The notes under the pieces: model-generated | The model's input: the letters and a program-made list of their open reading frames with translations, nothing else | Told to the model about the DNA's origin: nothing | The model's database searches: none | Virus record (IMG/VR): IMGVR_UViG_3300027797_000096 | Location: 1 to 29,320 of that record | Reading direction: 5' to 3' (one strand) | Origin: a virus | DNA: 29,320 nucleotides | Position numbers and translations under genes: made by a program | Part shown: positions 26,401 to 29,320 of the stretch, piece by piece | Layout: each line of letters begins with the position of its first letter | How positions within the stretch are numbered: position 1 is the first letter of the stretch

Positions 26401-26906
26401 TGCTGAGTTGACGGTAAAGCAGCATTGATTACTTTGATGAATTGGTCATACCAGTTGTTGTTACTCGGGTCATTCCAACTGACAAATTGTCCTGACAAAT
26501 TTCTACCGTTGGAATCAATCACATTCTCTGTTGTTTGTACTGTGTTGAATTTTAACAAGCCTCTGGCAGCAACTGTTCTGCTGGCATTGTAGTTGATCAT
26601 ACGGGCCAGACGTAACACACTGTCTCGTCGTTCTGCAAGTTCTAAAAAGTTTTCGCGAGCATTCAAGTCAACTCGGAAAGCTATGCTTTGGCCCACATAT
26701 GCAATAAGGTCAATTAGGGCAAGGTATTCGCTAGACTCAATATAATCGTTAAAATCTTCAGGAAAATTAGTGCGAATATAGTCAATCATCGTACGACGAA
26801 GATTGTTAAAATCGTAGCTCTGGAAGTTGGCGTTCTTAAACGATTGGTATATTTTTTGCCAGTTTTCAGCAATCAATAAGTTATTTTGACGATCCGTTGA
26901 GCTCAT
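23433..26906 (-). CDS. 6: Baseplate wedge protein, gp6-like, enlarged
   Basis: An 1157-residue protein of the T4 gp6 / Baseplate_J type. The N-terminus (SYDFNNLRRTMIDYIR, then SEYLALIDLIAYVGQS, ARENFLELAERRDSVLRLAR) is characteristic of gp6 in marine T4-like phages. Residues 430-480 contain NAPQNYYTQNRMITGEDY, the conserved entry to the Baseplate_J core. The C-terminus (DNWDFGDTFYFTELSTYV, GNLFEIQC, DKIFLSC) matches the gp6 end. T4 gp6 is 660 residues, so this one carries several hundred extra residues, mostly between about 560 and 960. In T4, gp6 pairs and clamps gp7, gp25 and gp53 to form the wedge ring that triggers sheath contraction. Start ATG 26906 has AGGA six bases upstream, close behind a late promoter candidate. 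The next gene overlaps by one base. Confidence 0.93.
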   Translation of the reverse strand: MSSTDRQNNLLIAENWQKIYQSFKNANFQSYDFNNLRRTMIDYIRTNFPEDFNDYIESSEYLALIDLIAYVGQSIAFRVDLNARENFLELAERRDSVLRLARMINYNASRTVAARGLLKFNTVQTTENVIDSNGRNLSGQFVSWNDPSNNNWYDQFIKVINAALPSTQQFGNPIDAATIGNIPTAQYRFNAINRDVPAYFFSKTIAGRNMNFEITSTTFKGKSYIYEEPPKVGNKPACIYQDDGYGAGSPSTGFFFNFTQGTLNQGTFTVTQPTSNQSIDINTQNINDSDVWLYSLDQSNGLEKSLWTQVPATTGNNIIYNSLNSDIKDIYNVITRAGDAISLAFSDGIFGNLPLGGFRVYYRVSNGLSYTISPADIVNVVVNIPYRSSTNQLETLSISLNLVTSVANATTAETNASVKINAPQNYYTQNRMITGEDYNISPLTTNLQVSKVKSLNRTSSGISRYFDLLDPTGKYSTTNVFADDGILYKDEYTAAVNFSFIVETDIEGVIYNTLYDILDSDSLKNFYYANFLDYLNISLNISWYVVTLDSNSVSGYIGSILDSTPYKVGSFTATNLKYLTAGSLVKFMAPTGKYFDTNNNNALVTGTATVPGSASYIWAQVISVVDDGTGNNTGKITIDNTTTGPIVMNKVIPTGALAVQIIPKFAITLTPSIITTMIDLIFANENFGLRYDATIQTWQIIFSNNLNLTNTFNLANQGNQSNLQLDSSWLILFTTNTEIYTITSRNLRYIFESDQQSAFYFDTTAKIYDSVTSKTITDKINVLSINPKPDDTVSFTQDLGWKIVSEYIGQDGYVDSKKVVVAFLDADGTNTPNNPQMFLDIVNPSVNPLKKYIVQHRYLISEGQEDYKYIQNDPVKGPVRIVQTQSSIGNLRDYPDGTYFYVVNTDTVLQLNLSGATQLAPTLDYKVYIGRTDLKFQYIHSADYDSRIDPGTSNIIDIYVLTSSYDTAFRQWINSGGTPPLPPSSDELNTLLAPNLNLIKSISDEIIYHPVSYTLLFGIQATPALQATFNVMINPNSAVSNADVQARILAAINTFFTLDNWDFGDTFYFTELSTYVMNQLAPDIINFAIVPKQPGLYFGNLFEIQCQGDKIFLSCATTNDIVIVPGFTSTNLKTITSSSNSVTTNQVVTSSTFGGAV

Positions 26907-26924
26907 AGTAAGTCCTAATATCAG

Positions 26925-26932
26925 TATTTATC
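26925..26932 (-). promoter_or_regulatory. Candidate T4-type late promoter, GATAAATA(CT)
   Basis: Minus-strand GATAAATACT matches the T4 late consensus TATAAATACT at nine of ten positions. It lies in the 50-base gap between gp25 and gp6, with 18 bases between the element and the gp6 ATG. A start about seven bases downstream would leave a leader of roughly 12 bases containing the AGGA site. No -35 box is needed in this class. Confidence 0.65.
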
Positions 26933-26956
26933 GAATAAAATTATGTGCGTAGTTTA

Positions 26957-27388
26957 TTAAGTGGTGAGGCCGCTGTCTTGGTCAAACTTTAATTGCATGC
27001 TTTCCTGTATGTTATACAACACATATTGCAAAGTGCATTGAATCTCTAAACCAGTTTCGTATGGTGTTATTAAAATATTACCAGCTTGAACACGTGGATC
27101 ACTGTTGAAGATTTGATTGACATTTTGCAATATTAAATTTTGCACTTCGTCTGTCAATGGCTCAAATATCAAATCCCAGATTATGGTACCAAACGCAGGT
27201 TGCATTAGTCGCTCACCTTGCCTTACATAAAAATGATTTAATATATCTTGTTTGATCAATTCAAAATCATACAATGCAAAATTCTTACTTTTTCTACTGA
27301 CTGTGCTGAATCCTCTATAGCGTTGTACTTTGAAATCTGGTATGTTGCCATTTTGTGCAATAACTGTTTTTGTGTATAAATTAGCCAT
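26957..27388 (-). CDS. 25: Baseplate wedge protein gp25
   Basis: A 143-residue protein of the GPW/gp25 family. The signature GERLMQPAFGTIIWDLIFEP spans residues 58-77, in the same place as in T4 gp25 (132 residues) and the related TssE proteins of type VI secretion. The preceding region (FALYDFELIKQDILNHFYVR) and the C-terminal strands (NILITPYETGLEIQCTLQYV) fit the fold. In T4, gp25 binds gp6 and gp53 in the inner wedge core and starts sheath assembly. It lies between gp5-like and gp6, an order seen in other T4-like phages outside the T4 group. ATG 27388 follows the upstream stop by two bases, with AGGA 11 bases upstream inside the previous gene. Confidence 0.96.
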   Translation of the reverse strand: MANLYTKTVIAQNGNIPDFKVQRYRGFSTVSRKSKNFALYDFELIKQDILNHFYVRQGERLMQPAFGTIIWDLIFEPLTDEVQNLILQNVNQIFNSDPRVQAGNILITPYETGLEIQCTLQYVLYNIQESMQLKFDQDSGLTT

Positions 27389-27390
27389 GA

Positions 27391-29163
27391 TTAATTATTT
27401 CCTTTTAAGAAGGTGTCCTGTGTGAGACCATAAACAGTCCATGCATCAGCAGGGTCAATCATTATTTCTGAAAAATCTGATTGATCAGCAATTTGTTCTT
27501 CGTCAGTGTCCTCATATCTACTGTCCAGGTCCCTGTTGGTTTTTGCTGACTTAACTTTTAATGGATCTAAATTTTCATGGTACGGATAAGGTTCAGTTGT
27601 TGGCACACGCAACATGATGCTTGGGGGTATAACATCCTCCACAAACTCTCCAGATTCATCTGACAACTTGTGTAATTTTAATCGCTGGGGTAGTGCAGCT
27701 TCACTTGCTTCTGCGGCTTCTGCGGCAGTGGATGCTGCAGGCCCGTTGAGGTTGATGTTTCCTCCAGAGATAGTGGTGTTAGACGCACTGATTTCCATGT
27801 TGCCGCCAGAAGTTTGAAAATTGTGGCCGCCAATATTGAAATCAAAATCTCCGCCTACCTTGTGCTGATATGCTCCATCAAACACTTTATCTGTGGCGCC
27901 CAACACATGTTGCAAATAATTAGTGTCGTATAATTTGTTAACATCTTGTTTGACATGGTGAGTGTAATTTTGCTCATACGTTTTGTCAACATCCAGTTTG
28001 ACTTGTATTTTTTGATTACCGTCAACAATTAAAATTTGATCTTCAATCACATGGGTGTGTTTTTCACCGTGAACTTTGGTATTAAAATTTCTGCCGCATT
28101 CCATGTTGATATCGCGATCAGCATAAAAATTTAAATCAGTTTGTGTATGCACACTGATACTGTCTTGTGCAAAAATATCTATCTTGCCATCACTGGTTAG
28201 TTCAATCCATGTTGTGCCACGAGAATTACCTATATAAATCAGATCCTCTGTGTTGTGCATTAGTATCTGATGACCAGTGCGTGTGCGCAATCTAATTAAT
28301 TCATTAGCGGGCAATGTTGGATTGCCATCAGTTTCTTCAGCGTCAATACTGGCATAGTCAGGCGGACCTTTTGATGCTGTTTTTTTACGCAACCAATTGG
28401 CGTCACCGTCGTCCATGACAAACGAACTTCCGCCTAGTCTGCTAACAAATGTGTCTGCCAGCCATTCAGCCTTGCCAGTTTTAAATTTCTTTGCACCACT
28501 TCTTTTATCCAATGGTCCAGGTGTACTGATACCAAACACATTGCTGGGACTTTCTCGTCTGGAACTGCTGGTTGTGATTCCACGAACATCGTCAAACAGC
28601 AATCCTTGATTGGTCAATACAGTGGTAAACGGATGTTGTGGTTTCAAATTCTTGTCCGGATCGCCTGGTGTGTTATTATCTTTTATTTTTTTATTGTACT
28701 CAGCAGTGGGAACTCGACCGAGCACACCATTATTATCTGATTCAACATCTTCTACAACTTTTTGCGTGGCAGCATTACCGGGTATCATGAAATTCATATT
28801 TTCATCTGCTACGCAACCCATCCAATAACCGCGTTTTGGATCTCCGTCAATAAAAATCACAACCACAGTTACTCCCAAGTCAGGCGGTACCATCCACATG
28901 CCATAACTTTTTTGTGTGTCTGCATAGTCATCATTTTTGCCATTGTATTTTTCACTGGTAACTCCGTAAAACGGAGACATGTATTTTACCTGATGAAGCT
29001 GAGTTTCGCTATTGGTGCCGCCCACTGGTTTTAAGATTTCAACTTCTAATATTCCCATATAAGTTGGATCAAAATTACTAACCACTCTTGCTAAGAAAGG
29101 TCCAGGTCTAGGGGCTGTGTGGGGTGTGCTGTACTCTTCAAATTCATTATCATTGGTTGACAT
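27391..29163 (-). CDS. 5: Baseplate hub/spike protein, gp5-like, without lysozyme domain
   Basis: A 590-residue protein. Residues 15-130 (FLARVVSNFDPTYMGILEVE, then MVPPDLGVTVVVIFIDGDPK, GYWMGCV) form the N-terminal OB-fold of gp5/VgrG spikes. Residues 190-215 hold QGLLFDDVRGITTSSSRRES and FGISTPGP, which I know from gp5 proteins of marine T4-like phages. The middle has no lysozyme motif, unlike T4 gp5, so no cell-wall cleavage is predicted. Residues 290-470 are a VgrG-like repetitive beta region (HQILMHNTEDLIYIGNS, KIDIFAQDSISVHTQ), including a histidine-rich part (368-440) with three units of about 16 residues, D-K-x-[YF]-[DE]-x(2)-Y-x-x-H-V-like. An Ala/Glu stretch (473-490) leads to a tail with RVPTTEPYPYHENLDP. 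ATG 29163 has AAGGA six bases upstream. It probably forms the trimeric tail spike through which the tail tube ends. Confidence 0.9.
   Translation of the reverse strand: MSTNDNEFEEYSTPHTAPRPGPFLARVVSNFDPTYMGILEVEILKPVGGTNSETQLHQVKYMSPFYGVTSEKYNGKNDDYADTQKSYGMWMVPPDLGVTVVVIFIDGDPKRGYWMGCVADENMNFMIPGNAATQKVVEDVESDNNGVLGRVPTAEYNKKIKDNNTPGDPDKNLKPQHPFTTVLTNQGLLFDDVRGITTSSSRRESPSNVFGISTPGPLDKRSGAKKFKTGKAEWLADTFVSRLGGSSFVMDDGDANWLRKKTASKGPPDYASIDAEETDGNPTLPANELIRLRTRTGHQILMHNTEDLIYIGNSRGTTWIELTSDGKIDIFAQDSISVHTQTDLNFYADRDINMECGRNFNTKVHGEKHTHVIEDQILIVDGNQKIQVKLDVDKTYEQNYTHHVKQDVNKLYDTNYLQHVLGATDKVFDGAYQHKVGGDFDFNIGGHNFQTSGGNMEISASNTTISGGNINLNGPAASTAAEAAEASEAALPQRLKLHKLSDESGEFVEDVIPPSIMLRVPTTEPYPYHENLDPLKVKSAKTNRDLDSRYEDTDEEQIADQSDFSEIMIDPADAWTVYGLTQDTFLKGNN
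27915..28060 (-). repeat. Histidine-containing repeats in the gp5-like spike
   Basis: Residues about 368-416 of the spike protein hold VDKTYEQNYTHHVKQ, VNKLYDTNYLQHV and, continuing just beyond, TDKVFDGAYQHKV. Each has a D/N-K, an aromatic, and a Y-x-x-H. Regularly spaced histidines in a beta-helix spike could bind a metal ion, as seen in other contractile-tail spikes; this is inferred. Confidence 0.55.
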
Positions 29164-29172
29164 GCATTATCC

Positions 29173-29320
29173 TTAGTAATCGTATACATCGCTGCTGTCT
29201 TCTACTGGGTCTTGCGTTTGCAATTCAATAGTTGGAGCAGATGCTGGAGTGGAGTCAGTTGCTGGCTTGGCTTGTTTTTGCGTGTTTTCGCCTTCAGTCA
29301 CGTTTGCTGTGTTTTTAACG
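29173..29320 (-). CDS. C-terminal end of an unidentified upstream gene
   Basis: A 48-codon open tail ends at TAA (29175-29173), nine bases before the ATG of the gp5-like gene. The residues are Ala/Thr/Pro/Gln-rich and end acidic (DPVEDSSDVYDY), a disordered tail. The start and the folded part lie outside the window, so no family can be given. The close spacing to the gp5-like gene makes co-transcription likely, and a baseplate or tail gene would fit the context. Confidence 0.7.
   Translation of the reverse strand, partial: VKNTANVTEGENTQKQAKPATDSTPASAPTIELQTQDPVEDSSDVYDY

Noticed and set aside
26055-26411. Plus-strand open frame of 118 codons opposite gp6
   Set aside because: It lies wholly within a convincing gp6 gene, has no ribosome site or family signal, and its composition (Cys/Trp-rich) is that of an antisense shadow.
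26907-26956. Rho-independent terminator in the gp25-gp6 gap
   Set aside because: No GC-rich stem followed by a T-run is visible; the gap is AT-rich and its clearest signal is the late promoter candidate.
27391-29163. Possible lysozyme domain in the gp5-like protein
   Set aside because: The segment between OB-fold and beta region has no T4-lysozyme Glu/Asp/Thr pattern; it reads as linker and VgrG-like sequence.

Overview
The window is one continuous block of virion structural genes from a T4-like tailed phage with a contractile tail. Every supported gene is on the minus strand, so transcription runs from base 29320 towards base 1. The DNA is AT-rich. Two genes are recognisable homologues of T4 baseplate genes: gp25 (GPW/gp25 fold, GER-x(3)-P-x-FG motif) and gp6. 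A third resembles the T4 gp5 hub but lacks the lysozyme domain. The phrasing of the gp6, gp5 and fibre proteins (for example the shared fibre N-terminus with GQLWYDTS) is what I associate with marine and freshwater T4-like phages of the cyanophage/pelagiphage type. The host cannot be fixed from this window.

Layout in the direction of transcription: (1) 29320-29173, the last 48 codons of an unidentified gene; (2) 29163-27391, gp5-like hub/spike; (3) 27388-26957, gp25; (4) a 50-base gap with a T4-type late promoter candidate (GATAAATACT); (5) 26906-23433, an oversized gp6-like wedge protein of 1157 residues; (6) 23433-7948, a giant 5161-residue protein that takes up more than half the window, in the place where T4 has gp7 and gp8; (7) 7944-6448, a repeat-containing structural protein; (8) 6446-3750, a subtilisin-family (S8) protease with an apparent propeptide and a C-terminal beta domain; (9) a 43-base gap with a second GATAAATA candidate promoter; (10) 3706-3095, a conserved-looking 203-residue structural protein of unknown role; (11) 3093-847, a short-tail-fibre-like protein with a tail collar domain and an H-x-H motif; (12) 847 to beyond base 1, the start of a second fibre protein whose N-terminus is paralogous to the previous one. 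Apart from the two promoter-bearing gaps, neighbouring genes overlap by one base or are separated by 1 to 9 bases, so translational coupling is likely throughout.

The genes plausibly build one machine, the baseplate with its host-contact apparatus: hub (gp5-like), wedge (gp25, gp6, giant protein) and adhesins (fibre proteins). The most unusual parts are the giant protein and the protease. In the giant protein I can read seven repeats resembling carbohydrate-binding modules of family 5/12, an FG-GAP-like beta-propeller of about seven blades with one of those modules inserted inside a blade, seven VNG/dY beta modules of the T7-tail-fibre kind, and two paired GSGY repeats. The protease has a complete Asp/His/Asn/Ser set and sits in the same run of genes. 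Together they suggest a tail tip that binds surface glycans and cuts surface protein. That is inference. The motifs are seen; the function is not demonstrated.
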